A stretch of 20,840 nt of DNA, taken from G039029935 sp039029935 (GTDB lineage: Bacteria; Chloroflexota; Anaerolineae; Caldilineales; Caldilineaceae). Positions 1 through 8,385 of this stretch are shown piece by piece (position 1 is the stretch's first letter; each line of letters starts with the position of its first letter). The position numbers and the translations under genes are program-made. The DNA is taken from NCBI GenBank assembly GCA_039029935.1, contig JBCCFC010000060.1, forward strand, positions 1 to 20,840, written 5' to 3'. The notes under the pieces were generated by a model. That model was not told the origin of the DNA. It saw only the letters and a list, made by a program, of their open reading frames with translations, and searched no databases.

Positions 1-2
1 GC

Positions 3-1247
3 AAATTGGTATTAGGTAATTTACAAATACTTTTATGTGAAATGGCTGGCTATATAAAAGAGTCTAAAAATCTTCGCAACAAATTACACGAGTTTATTTT
101 AGAGTTGGAGGCAACCCAAAATGGGCGTAGTATATCGCCTATGAATATTCTGAAAGAAGCACTGATTACACTGTTTTCAGAGACCAATTTGTCGGTTGTT
201 TTTATCATTAAGAACTTTGAGTTAGCCATTCAGGGATTTCCCGGTTCGCTCATGGCCGATATTGCAACACTTCAAAGACCCACGCCATATTGGGATCGTC
301 CATTGTTTGTGACAACAACGACCGATTCATGGGTTAAGTTATTCTCAGAGGCTGGACTCCAACAATTATTGGAACTGGATGAGTTTGAGCGGGATATTTG
401 GTTGAAACCACTCAAGGAAAATGAGATTGACAAGTTCCTAAAGCATGTCATGCCCGGTCATACGCTCCATCCATCTCTCTATAAAACGTTATTTACCCTC
501 TCAGGGGGATGGCCGCTGCTGCTCCGGCAAGTTGCGCGCCTATTCGCTGAAGATGACAATGAGTACGACAGCATGTTACTTCACCTAATTCCAGATGAGT
601 TGTTGAGATTGGATACATTCTGTGTCATCTGCGAAAAGATTTGGTACAGCCTAAAGGTAGCGGAGCAGATTGCCCTGAAAAACATTACATCTGCACAAAC
701 TATATCTCTAAATCGAAATATACTTCATTCCTTGAGGAAGAAGGGATTGATTATACATGATACAAGGGGGCAGGTACATATTCATGGCAGTATTTTCGCC
801 GATTATGTAAAATTTTATGCAACGACTGATGCGCAAGTTCCAGAAGGTACTCTGGGTATAAACCAAGAAGAAACGGGTACGCCACAGAAAAGTCATCTCA
901 GTGATGCAAGTGGTGTATACCTAGATACGGCATCTAAGGTCGATATCGGATTGGGCGAGGTCTGGCTTAACAATATATGCATTCGTGAAGGTGAAAATGT
1001 CACTAGGTTAGAGTTTCGTCTACTCGCATATCTGGTCCAACATGAAGGTAAAAACTGCAAGGTAAACGATATTCAGGACTTTGTATATGCCGATATGCCA
1101 GAAGATATCCTATATGAAACAGACAATAATCGCCTGAGAGCGCATGTTAAACGATTACGACAAAAATTAGAAGAGATTATTGGATTCAGACCCATCTATA
1201 CTGTACAGGCTGTTGGTTATCGCTTCTCGTTAACAGCACAACATTAA
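3..1247 (+). CDS. STAND/AAA-type ATPase with C-terminal OmpR/PhoB-type winged helix (5' end outside window)
   Basis: The reading frame is open to the left edge (AAA then TTG at position 6), so this is the C-terminal part of a longer protein. Numbered from the TTG, residues 1-200 look like the later part of a P-loop ATPase domain. A hydrophobic strand at 63-72 (VVFIIKNFEL) sits where Walker B is expected, and a GGWPLLLRQVARL segment near 167-179 resembles the helical lid region of STAND ATPases. Walker A is not in the window. Residues about 316-410 form a typical OmpR/PhoB winged helix: TRLEFRLLAYL in the first helices, a recognition-helix segment NNRLRAHVKRLRQKL, and a C-terminal wing ending YTVQAVGYRF. 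There is no receiver domain in the visible part. The protein probably couples nucleotide-dependent sensing to DNA binding. The Walker B Asp appears replaced by Lys-Asn, so hydrolysis may be weak or absent. It ends at a terminator and is a candidate regulator of the downstream series. Confidence 0.8.
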   Translation, partial: KLVLGNLQILLCEMAGYIKESKNLRNKLHEFILELEATQNGRSISPMNILKEALITLFSETNLSVVFIIKNFELAIQGFPGSLMADIATLQRPTPYWDRPLFVTTTTDSWVKLFSEAGLQQLLELDEFERDIWLKPLKENEIDKFLKHVMPGHTLHPSLYKTLFTLSGGWPLLLRQVARLFAEDDNEYDSMLLHLIPDELLRLDTFCVICEKIWYSLKVAEQIALKNITSAQTISLNRNILHSLRKKGLIIHDTRGQVHIHGSIFADYVKFYATTDAQVPEGTLGINQEETGTPQKSHLSDASGVYLDTASKVDIGLGEVWLNNICIREGENVTRLEFRLLAYLVQHEGKNCKVNDIQDFVYADMPEDILYETDNNRLRAHVKRLRQKLEEIIGFRPIYTVQAVGYRFSLTAQH

Positions 1248-1254
1248 TCTCCGT

Positions 1255-1301
1255 AAAAGCAGAGTCGTCTATCGCACAAATAGGTGACTCTGCTTTTTTT
1301 T
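1255..1301 (+). terminator. Strong rho-independent terminator
   Basis: The left arm AAAAGCAGAGTC (1255-1266) pairs perfectly with GACTCTGCTTTT (1286-1297). Four inner pairs (two of them G-U) could extend the stem around an 11-base loop. A run of eight T follows at 1294-1301. It starts 8 bases after the stop codon of the ATPase-winged-helix gene, and so separates that gene's transcript from the series that starts at 1585. Confidence 0.9.
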
Positions 1302-1584
1302 AATTCATGGCGCAGGTTGTCATTTCGCCCAAAGCCATATTTAGCGACTTCTCATTTCAATTCTACAAGCACGTACACCATTTTATAACAAGTTAAGACT
1401 GTGAATGTTCCACAACTGTCCCAATATTGTTGAAAGAATGTCGATAGTCACAAAATATTCATGATACGCTTAAACAAGATAAACGAGTATCTATTGCCGT
1501 CTGTCGGTTTTAGCCTTTGAGACGGAACTGAGACAGAACTAGCTTAAACACAATCAGTGGAATCAAAATTGAGGTGCATATCCA
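1302..1584 (+). promoter_or_regulatory. Intergenic region expected to hold the promoter of the FHA/kinase/tubulin-like series
   Basis: This A/T-rich gap lies between a strong terminator and the first gene of a tightly spaced gene series, so a promoter is expected here. One possible pair is TTGAAA (1430-1435) with AAATAT (1453-1458) at 17-base spacing, but the -10 match is poor and I give it little weight. The clearest structure is the 11-bp direct repeat listed separately at 1518-1539. I see no convincing open reading frame or RNA gene in it. Confidence 0.4.
1518..1539 (+). promoter_or_regulatory. Two tandem 11-bp direct repeats, possible winged-helix regulator site
   Basis: TGAGACGGAAC (1518-1528) is followed directly by TGAGACAGAAC (1529-1539), identical at 10 of 11 positions. 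OmpR/PhoB-family winged helices are known to bind head-to-tail sites with an 11-bp period, and the gene immediately upstream encodes such a domain. The site ends 45 bases before the ATG at 1585. That it is an operator is inference. Confidence 0.35.
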
Positions 1585-2493
1585 ATGTACATGAACAAAA
1601 CTATGGGACGTATTGGCATGATGTTTGGTAGTTTGGCAATCATCATCGGCCTTTTTTTGTTAATTTTTATTTATCTTTTCCCATCAAATTCTCCGGGCAT
1701 TATCAGTGCTATCCCTGGATGGGTCGTGTTGGGGCTTATGTACATGGGAGGAGTCGCTTTTTGGTGGACGCGCGGCCTACTCTACCAAAAGGATTGGTCG
1801 CCGTTCATGGGGGCATCATTTTTTCTGCATTTTGGTCTCTATGTATCTATTGTGTTGTGGGTTCTGTTCACCATCACCAGAGACTCATTTCTGCCAGCGA
1901 TATCGACATCGACCATTGCACAGCAGATGGTCATTTTTGTTTTGTTTCTACTGATGATGATTCCTACATTGGTCGGTTTCTACATCGCCGTTCAGTCCTT
2001 GAGTTCTCCATCCCTTTTGTCGATGTTTGAAGGCAAATATCGACAAGCTAGCCCATTGGTGGACGTTTGTGACAATGTCGAATGTCGTATGGTGATCAAA
2101 CGGGGGAGTGTATGCGAACGATGTAGTCAGATTCGCGCATATTTGACACTGTTGGATACGGAAGGTCAGAAGATGTCGTCGGAACGCCAGACCCTCAAAT
2201 TTAGTGGTTCGCAGACAAAGGTCATGTTGAATCGAAACAGTGGCGAACCAATCAACGGTCTACCATCGATTGGTTTCTCCGCAGCAAGACAGCCACAATA
2301 CAAATCAATCTCCAGTCCCCATGCACGAGTTCGGATGGATGTGAACACCAATCAATTTTATCTCAAAGACGAGGGGAGCAGCTACGGTACGTATGTGAAT
2401 GGTCATTTTGTTGAAAAAAATCAAGAAGTCCCGATTGCACACAAAGCAAAAGTTCAATTGGGGAATGCAAACTTTTTGTTTGAGTACGAGTAA
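1585..2493 (+). CDS. Four-helix membrane protein with zinc ribbon and C-terminal FHA domain
   Basis: 302 residues. Four hydrophobic segments (about 12-32, 43-61, 77-97 and 113-135) make a membrane domain. It is followed by a likely zinc ribbon with cysteines C162, C167, C177 and C180 (spacing C-x4-C-x9-C-x2-C), then a C-terminal FHA domain from about residue 202 to 301. The FHA core is visible as S243-S-P-H246 and as GSSYGTYVNG (264-273), the usual phospho-threonine-binding loops; the early Gly-Arg of many FHA domains is not obvious. With an even number of helices, both ends should be cytosolic, so the FHA domain would read phosphorylated partners at the inner membrane face. The start at 1585 is preferred over the ATG at 1591 because GAGG (1571-1574) lies 10 bases upstream. 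It heads the series and ends 25 bases before the kinase gene, whose own FHA-kinase output makes a docking role plausible. The FHA call is firm; the membrane-domain function is unknown. Confidence 0.88.
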   Translation: MYMNKTMGRIGMMFGSLAIIIGLFLLIFIYLFPSNSPGIISAIPGWVVLGLMYMGGVAFWWTRGLLYQKDWSPFMGASFFLHFGLYVSIVLWVLFTITRDSFLPAISTSTIAQQMVIFVLFLLMMIPTLVGFYIAVQSLSSPSLLSMFEGKYRQASPLVDVCDNVECRMVIKRGSVCERCSQIRAYLTLLDTEGQKMSSERQTLKFSGSQTKVMLNRNSGEPINGLPSIGFSAARQPQYKSISSPHARVRMDVNTNQFYLKDEGSSYGTYVNGHFVEKNQEVPIAHKAKVQLGNANFLFEYE

Positions 2494-2518
2494 GAATTAC
2501 ACAAATGGAGCTTGATTA

Positions 2519-5500
2519 ATGGCTATATCCACTATCTACATAAATCGGTTTGTCCACTGGGTCTTAAATAAACCGTGTACAGATCAACAGAAAACCTATA
2601 AAAACAGAAGCAAACAGATATTGACAGCACTCATCATTTCTCTGTGTGTTGGTTTGCTTGGATTGACACAAATCAGCTATGGACAGGCAGAGACAACAAA
2701 CTTGTATCCATTGGTTGAAGAAGGCGTTGTCCTACTGGAAGTTACCGGGCGCAGCCCAACATTCCAACAGCCAATTCTACGTCTTGAGGCCACGCTGCAA
2801 GCGGAGGATCGTGAAATCACGGCAAAGATGCCCATCGGACAAATTCTACGCAGCAATGATGAACAATACTGCGATGTGATTACGTTGGGGCTTGATGCGT
2901 CCATTGAACTATCTGCGCAAAGCACATCGGCGACACATGGACTTTTTGGCTATTGTTTACACGTCGCACCGGGGGAGCGAGGGTATCCGGCCAATGGCGC
3001 AGCGTATACGCTTACCGATGAAATTGTAGGCGAGGATACCTTGGCTGCGTTGGAACAAATCCAGCAAAAGTCAAGTGCGGCATGGCGAAGTCTACCAACG
3101 CAACTGGCGGTCTGGGCAACATTGAGTGGTAGCACAACGCCCGCAGAATTGAATGAATATGTCGCTCCGCTGGAAACCGATATTTTTTGGACAGAAATTA
3201 GTAGCTATTTACCCAATCCTGTGCCGCCAACACCAACGAGCGTCCCTACTTCAACACCAACGAGTGTCCCTACAGCAACATCAACGACAGTAACAGAGTC
3301 TGAATCAGAGTCTGGATCAGCATCACCGCCAGACCCGACTGTCGCACCGACAACGTCCCAATCTGAAACACAACCCGGAGAGACGCAACCTGAAGAGACG
3401 CAACCTGAAGAGACGCAACCTGAAGAGACACAGCCTCCTCCCTCCACGAATGATCCGGCTAATGATGTACAGGGTGAATCAACGCTATCAACAGGTGCAG
3501 GGACACCCGACCCATCATCCACACAAGGCCCGACAGGGCAACCAACGTGGATGTTTTGGGCTGTATTGGTTGTGGGCGTGATGATTGCAGGCGCAATTCT
3601 GATGATGACATTTCAAGCAGTCCGCGTTGATACGGGACGAAATACTGGTCATAGTGCTGGTCACGGTGCTGATTATGAGACTGGCACGATGGAACATGGC
3701 TCATCTATGCCTAAGTCCAAACCGACCCCCCCCCGTAGCCCCAATAGATATGGCAGTCAACAACCATTGCCAAATGAGCAAGAAGATAAAACCGAACTTA
3801 TTGAAAATTTTGGACAGACGTCTATGTCAAACAACAACACTACACAGGGAAGCGGCGGACAGCCCCCCTATAATACCAATGGGCATACAGAGACACAGCA
3901 GCACGATACGTATGGATATGAGGCAACACAAAGAGCTGACTATCCACAAGATGGCTATGGGAATCAGGCGTATGGAAATCAAGCGTATGGGAATCAGGCA
4001 TACAGAAATGATGCCTATGGGGAAAACGCTTATGGTCGAAGCGTCCCCACGCAGTATGTGAATGCGCCTGTAGACCAGATGATGCATGATGGTCAGGTTG
4101 TGCCTGATCCAACGAGGTTGGTTGGGCAGGGTGGACCACAAACGGATGATGATGATGTCAAGTTGACCCTGATTTCTGATAGTGGACAAATGAAAGGACA
4201 GCGTTTTGTTGTTCCTGCTGTGGGTGGCTTGGTTTCACGGATGGAAGCACAGATATTTTCGCTTGCAGGCGGTGATATCTCCAATCCCCATGCGCTGATC
4301 CTGTATAAAAACAACAGAAACACCAATGAACCCGAACTCTATATCCGTGATTTATTTAGTGTCAATGGCACAAGAGTCAATGGTAATCAGATTACGCCAG
4401 GGGCAGACCATGTCCTCAAACATAGCGATGTGGTTGAGATTGGGCGAAATAAGCTGCGATACGACGCCAGATCGCGCAGCCTCATTCATCAGGAAGGGGG
4501 AAATTCGCTTGACTTGAAACGGGCCAAAATTGCGCGCTGGATTGTCGGTTCCGGACGGTCTGGCGATTTGCAATTTGTCTATCAACCGCATGGGGGCAAC
4601 ATTAACCGGATTCAAGCCTTTGGCATCCCTGATAAATCAATTTCCATTCCTCATGCCAAACTGGATATTAGTGATGGTTCTATTATTCTGCGTAATTTGG
4701 GACAGTTTACCGAACGCAATGGAGAAACGCTCAACAAAGGAGAACGTGTTGGGCTGCGGGATCATGATCAGATCACGTTAGGGAGCCAGAAATTTACTGT
4801 CCGAATTGCGGGCTTAGAGGAATTAGAGGGCAGTTTGGTTGATGGCCGCTATCGCATTGAGGCACAGTTGAAAATGGGCGGCATGGCACAAATATGTGAA
4901 GTTGTGGATACAAAGGCGGAGAATCGCGTCTCTAAAGTTATTAAGTTTGCCAATGAGAATCAGAAAAAATTGACAGGTGCAGCCAAGAAAAGCTATGAAC
5001 AAGCCTTTGTTCGTGAGCTAAAAATTAGCAAGCAACTCTCGCACACAAATTTGGTCCAAATTGACGACACAGGACACGACCCCAAATATGGTTCCTATCT
5101 GGTGATGGAGATGTTACAAGGCAAAGACCTGCGTACGATTCTTCGAGAACGCCGCACGTTATCCTTGGATGAGGCATCGGAGATCATCTGTCAGATTGTG
5201 GATGGGCTGACGTATATGCATGAGCAAGGCTATGCGCATTGCGACATTAAGCCGGGCAATATCATGTTAGAGCGCAATCGTCGTGTGGTTCTGATTGATT
5301 TTGGCGCTGCACAGGAACTCGCTAGTGTAGAAGGCCCTCGTTTTAGCACCAAAGCCTATGCGCCGACGGACTATCTCACTGGCGCCCCTATTGACGAGAC
5401 AGTTGATGCCTATATGTTGGCAGCAACTCTATTTGAAATGTTGGTGGGGAGTAAATGGGTCGGCGAACCGGAGAGCGGTAATTCAGAACCAGATGACAGT

Positions 5501-5686
5501 GATGTGTTCGACACAATGCTCACAAATGGGATAGGCGACAATATAGACGAATCTGGGATTGGGGGGGAGGATGTCAAAACATTGTTATCTGACGCTTTGA
5601 AACCAGCCAACCGTACACTTGAACTATGGGAGTTCCAGTTTACATTAGAAAAATATCGTACCACAACAATTTTCGAGGCAGTGTAG
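2519..5686 (+). CDS. Transmembrane Ser/Thr protein kinase with exported sensor region and two FHA domains
   Basis: 1055 residues. A signal-like hydrophobic stretch (33-54) leads to an exported region (about 56-235) with C118 and C146 as a possible disulfide. Then come a Ser/Thr/Pro-rich stalk with five ETQP units (about 282-306), one membrane helix (343-367) and a low-complexity cytosolic linker with Tyr-Gly-Asn-Gln-Ala repeats (480-504). FHA1 spans about 547-650 (S588-N-P-H591, NGTRVNG 616-622). FHA2 spans about 671-765 (G679-R680, S709-I-P-H712, N734-G735). The kinase domain spans about 774-1045: Gly-rich loop around G787-G788, likely Lys K809, helix-C Glu E833, catalytic H907-C-D909, K911, N914, metal-binding D927-F-G, and D963 of helix F. 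The usual Arg of HRD is Cys, making this a non-RD kinase, and the APE motif reads APT. Catalysis looks intact. GGAG (2507-2510), 8 bases upstream, supports the ATG. Unlike PknB-type kinases, the kinase domain is C-terminal, with the sensor region at the N-terminus outside the cell. Confidence 0.93.
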   Translation: MAISTIYINRFVHWVLNKPCTDQQKTYKNRSKQILTALIISLCVGLLGLTQISYGQAETTNLYPLVEEGVVLLEVTGRSPTFQQPILRLEATLQAEDREITAKMPIGQILRSNDEQYCDVITLGLDASIELSAQSTSATHGLFGYCLHVAPGERGYPANGAAYTLTDEIVGEDTLAALEQIQQKSSAAWRSLPTQLAVWATLSGSTTPAELNEYVAPLETDIFWTEISSYLPNPVPPTPTSVPTSTPTSVPTATSTTVTESESESGSASPPDPTVAPTTSQSETQPGETQPEETQPEETQPEETQPPPSTNDPANDVQGESTLSTGAGTPDPSSTQGPTGQPTWMFWAVLVVGVMIAGAILMMTFQAVRVDTGRNTGHSAGHGADYETGTMEHGSSMPKSKPTPPRSPNRYGSQQPLPNEQEDKTELIENFGQTSMSNNNTTQGSGGQPPYNTNGHTETQQHDTYGYEATQRADYPQDGYGNQAYGNQAYGNQAYRNDAYGENAYGRSVPTQYVNAPVDQMMHDGQVVPDPTRLVGQGGPQTDDDDVKLTLISDSGQMKGQRFVVPAVGGLVSRMEAQIFSLAGGDISNPHALILYKNNRNTNEPELYIRDLFSVNGTRVNGNQITPGADHVLKHSDVVEIGRNKLRYDARSRSLIHQEGGNSLDLKRAKIARWIVGSGRSGDLQFVYQPHGGNINRIQAFGIPDKSISIPHAKLDISDGSIILRNLGQFTERNGETLNKGERVGLRDHDQITLGSQKFTVRIAGLEELEGSLVDGRYRIEAQLKMGGMAQICEVVDTKAENRVSKVIKFANENQKKLTGAAKKSYEQAFVRELKISKQLSHTNLVQIDDTGHDPKYGSYLVMEMLQGKDLRTILRERRTLSLDEASEIICQIVDGLTYMHEQGYAHCDIKPGNIMLERNRRVVLIDFGAAQELASVEGPRFSTKAYAPTDYLTGAPIDETVDAYMLAATLFEMLVGSKWVGEPESGNSEPDDSDVFDTMLTNGIGDNIDESGIGGEDVKTLLSDALKPANRTLELWEFQFTLEKYRTTTIFEAV
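3362..3436 (+). repeat. In-frame 15-bp tandem repeat (ETQP stalk)
   Basis: Five 15-bp units encode x-E-T-Q-P. The core unit is GAAGAGACGCAACCT, with the first and last units diverged. They lie in the exported stalk of the kinase just before its membrane helix, so copy-number changes would alter stalk length without breaking the frame. Confidence 0.85.
3956..4030 (+). repeat. In-frame 15-bp tandem repeat (YGNQA linker)
   Basis: Three near-identical 15-bp units (TATGGGAATCAGGCG type) and two diverged units encode Y-G-N-Q-A and variants at residues 480-504 of the kinase. They are in the cytosolic linker between the membrane helix and FHA1. The Tyr/Gly/Asn/Gln composition resembles low-complexity segments that can self-associate; this last point is inference. 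Confidence 0.85.
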
Positions 5687-5717
5687 CACTGCACATTGCT
5701 GATGTTTATAAACCAGA

Positions 5718-5721
5718 GAGG
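5718..5721 (+). promoter_or_regulatory. Ribosome binding site deciding the vWA start
   Basis: GAGG lies 9 bases before ATG 5731. It favours this start over the in-frame ATG at 5626, which is inside the kinase gene, has no such site and would put 35 non-hydrophobic residues before the signal peptide. Confidence 0.7.
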
Positions 5722-5730
5722 TTTTCTTCA

Positions 5731-8385
5731 ATGCAAAGAAAGATCATGTATCCGAACCAAGTAAAGAAAAAATTTCTTTTTCTTTTGTTAGTATTGAGTC
5801 TGTTATGGGCCGCTGTTTACCCATCACCTGCGCTTTTGGCACAGAATGAGGAGATCCCAGAGACACTCGATCTCTATGTCATCATTGATGAATCGAATAG
5901 TATGTGGGATAACTATGATCAAAATTCCCGCCGAATCGATGCTGTCGAGATGTTGGTCAACACCCTCGGCGACATTCCTGCGGTGGATGTACGCATCAGT
6001 GCCGTTCTCTTTGGGGATGCGGCTGTCACGGCATTGCCCCTGACCAACCTTGCAACGGAGCAGCAACGGCGGGCAGTGATGGACACAATTCGGAGCCAAC
6101 ATATTGACAGCGATGCAATGGGCTGGACCGACATCAAAGCAGCGTGGGATGAGGTGTTGAACGGCATCCAAGAGAATCATTCACAGGAAACCAAATCAGC
6201 CATTGTGGTCATTACCGATGGGCAACCCGAAACCAGCCAAGCGAATGAGTTTGTCGATGCGGATGGTCAAGCGTTGCGAGCATACATAGAAGAAGTACGC
6301 GCTGGCTATGCCCGCTTTGGTGAGTTTGTCTACACTGGCGACAAGTGTGCGGCAATACCCCAGACAGGCGGCAGCGGCGGTGTGCCACTCTATGTATTCG
6401 GTATTGAGGAGGGCGCAACAACAAGTGAGGATGGCGGTCCCTATGGGAATATCTGGCAGGAGTTAGCCAATACCAGTGGCGGTGTTTATTATCGCCTTAA
6501 AGACAACGTGGATGACCTGCCAACGCTTTCGCTACGGCTCATCAGCGATCTGCTTTGTATTCCGGTGGGTGGCAACAGCGGGAGCCAGTCTGTTCCGGTT
6601 GAGGGGTCGCTGGATTCTTCGCTCACAATCTCTGAATTAATCGAAAGCATTGTTTTTGTTGTGCAGAAAGAAAATCCGGGTGATCAGATTGAGGTGGAGT
6701 TGATTGGTCCGGATGACACAAGCCGGCAGCCTGACAATGATGTGATTATCCAGAACCAAGGAGAGATTGGTGAAGTCTGGTCTATTCAGCAGCATGATGA
6801 ATGGGAAGGGGAATGGACCCTAATGCTACGCACCAATGACTCTGATGTGGTTGTGCAAGTTCGAGTTGTCCCCGTTTTTGACAACCTGAATGTCGTTTTC
6901 AATCAACCAGATAGTGATCTGCATCCACAAGGGAAGCCCGTTCCGATTTCTGTCCAAGTATTAGATGAGAACCAAACGTCTATCTTGGATAAGTTGATTG
7001 AACCAAAAATTGAAATTCTGAATCCAGAAACAGGTGAGGTAACCCCTATTGTATCGACGATTGTATCAGCAACTGTCCTAATCGCTGCTGACTCTACAAT
7101 TTCGCCTACCATATCCTCCACGAACACCTCGACTGTCACCTCGACTGTCACCTCGACTGTCACCTCGACTGTCTCCAAAACGATTTCCACCACTATCCCT
7201 GCGATGATTGCCTCTGTCCTGCAAGCAGAGTATAACGACACCTATATCAACAGCGATGACCTCTCTGTAACTGATTTGGGGACGCGCGACATTGTCTTTA
7301 GTGCTGGCATTGAGATTGGTGGCGAACCCATGCTTGTCAACGACGTGACCCAAATCACGCTCATGCCTTGGCCTTGGCTACAGGCCATGTCCCCATCGGA
7401 TGGTTTCATCTTCAACTTAGAGCAGTCGATTCCACTGGCCGCACAGGTCTTGGTCAACAGTGAGCCAGACGGCAACACGGCACAGACGGTTCCTGTCATT
7501 GCTTCTATTTATAATGAAGCGGATGTATCCAGAGCGAGTGAACCCGTCCAGCAAATTCCGTTAGCGTTTAATTCAGGCATTGGCATCTCTGCACTCGATG
7601 CCATTATCGAGAGTGGGACATTGCCTGTTGGTGATTACCGTGTGGAATATGTGTTGCAGTTGGTGGGTGACACAACTGTGAACGCGGACACAGCCGTCCG
7701 CTCCTTTTCGGTCCAGCCTCCACCGACCCCGACCCCAACAAGTACATCAACCCCTACACCGTCGCCAACGCCTACTCTGTCACCCACACCCACCCATACG
7801 CCAACACCTACGGGGACGCCTACATCTACAGATACACCTCTCCCCCCACCGCCAACGGCAACCTCTACCGCAACGCCAACCCTCACGCCAACGCCGACAC
7901 CACCACCGCCACCGCCAACACCATTTTGTGAGCGAAATGAACGCAATCAAACATTGTGTGACTTAGCCCCCTATGGCATCGGCGGGCTTTTAGCCGTACT
8001 CGCTATTTGGATTCCCGTTGGCATCTATCGACGCAGACCAACCCTCAATGGCATGAGTATCGAGTGGTCGTTTACTGGGTTTGAGGAGCAGCTACGCGGT
8101 AAACGTCGAGGGTGGTATCAATTTACACTGGGTGATACTGGTGATGAGGCGGGAACACCTGCCGCAACCATGCGACTGCGCCCTGTTGGTAGACCATCGC
8201 AGGGGGTTGTGGTGGAAGTGCAAGTAAGCCGTTTGGGGCCGGGCGTGGAGTATGTACAGACCACTGATATGGATGGATTTAGCTACACCCATCGCCAAGG
8301 AGACGTGTTTGACTGGCACGATGGTGCTGAAATCGAGGCTGGAAACGAGAGTATTCGCTTAAATAATCCAAAAGAGAATCAATAG
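5731..8385 (+). CDS. Exported, membrane-anchored von Willebrand factor A domain protein
   Basis: 884 residues from ATG 5731. A signal peptide is clear: Lys-rich start, hydrophobic core 15-30, and a likely cleavage site near PALLAQ (33-38). The vWA domain spans about 46-275 and has a complete metal-ion-dependent adhesion site: D53-x-S55-x-S57, T133-D134 and T162-D163-G. Two or more beta-rich domains follow (about 290-440 and 500-662), interrupted by a TSTV repeat (466-481). A Pro/Thr stalk (about 663-731), one membrane helix (747-766) and an RRR stop-transfer lead to a 115-residue cytosolic tail (770-884) that looks beta-rich but that I do not recognise. The protein should show a ligand-binding module outside while contacting cytosolic partners. 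It lies 44 bases after the kinase gene, and its stop codon overlaps the Shine-Dalgarno of the tubulin-like gene. It is not the small cytosolic TerY type of vWA protein. Ligand unknown. Confidence 0.92.
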   Translation: MQRKIMYPNQVKKKFLFLLLVLSLLWAAVYPSPALLAQNEEIPETLDLYVIIDESNSMWDNYDQNSRRIDAVEMLVNTLGDIPAVDVRISAVLFGDAAVTALPLTNLATEQQRRAVMDTIRSQHIDSDAMGWTDIKAAWDEVLNGIQENHSQETKSAIVVITDGQPETSQANEFVDADGQALRAYIEEVRAGYARFGEFVYTGDKCAAIPQTGGSGGVPLYVFGIEEGATTSEDGGPYGNIWQELANTSGGVYYRLKDNVDDLPTLSLRLISDLLCIPVGGNSGSQSVPVEGSLDSSLTISELIESIVFVVQKENPGDQIEVELIGPDDTSRQPDNDVIIQNQGEIGEVWSIQQHDEWEGEWTLMLRTNDSDVVVQVRVVPVFDNLNVVFNQPDSDLHPQGKPVPISVQVLDENQTSILDKLIEPKIEILNPETGEVTPIVSTIVSATVLIAADSTISPTISSTNTSTVTSTVTSTVTSTVSKTISTTIPAMIASVLQAEYNDTYINSDDLSVTDLGTRDIVFSAGIEIGGEPMLVNDVTQITLMPWPWLQAMSPSDGFIFNLEQSIPLAAQVLVNSEPDGNTAQTVPVIASIYNEADVSRASEPVQQIPLAFNSGIGISALDAIIESGTLPVGDYRVEYVLQLVGDTTVNADTAVRSFSVQPPPTPTPTSTSTPTPSPTPTLSPTPTHTPTPTGTPTSTDTPLPPPPTATSTATPTLTPTPTPPPPPPTPFCERNERNQTLCDLAPYGIGGLLAVLAIWIPVGIYRRRPTLNGMSIEWSFTGFEEQLRGKRRGWYQFTLGDTGDEAGTPAATMRLRPVGRPSQGVVVEVQVSRLGPGVEYVQTTDMDGFSYTHRQGDVFDWHDGAEIEAGNESIRLNNPKENQ
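7126..7173 (+). repeat. In-frame 12-bp tandem repeat (T-S-T-V)
   Basis: Four identical copies of ACCTCGACTGTC encode T-S-T-V four times (residues 466-481 of the vWA protein). They sit in a Ser/Thr-rich insert between two beta-rich exported domains. Identity at the DNA level points to recent duplication. Confidence 0.9.
7726..7923 (+). repeat. Pro/Thr-rich stalk-coding segment of the vWA gene
   Basis: This stretch encodes residues about 666-731, nearly all Pro, Thr and Ser in a PTPTPT pattern, followed by runs of Pro. It joins the exported domains to the membrane helix. Such stalks are common in exported Chloroflexota proteins. The DNA repeat is irregular, not an exact tandem array. Confidence 0.75.

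Noticed and set aside
3205..3522. Open frame on the - strand opposite the kinase stalk
   Set aside because: The product is a Gly/Val/Ser/Cys repeat mirroring the ETQP and Thr/Pro coding repeat; no start signal or domain.
5626..5730. N-terminal extension of the vWA protein from ATG 5626
   Set aside because: It overlaps the kinase gene by 61 bases, lacks a Shine-Dalgarno, and would bury the signal peptide 50 residues in. ATG 5731 has GAGG at the right distance.
5731..8385. TerY protein of a TerY-type phosphorylation triad
   Set aside because: This vWA protein has a signal peptide, stalk and membrane helix, whereas TerY-type proteins are small and cytosolic. The vWA/kinase/phosphatase combination is similar only in outline.
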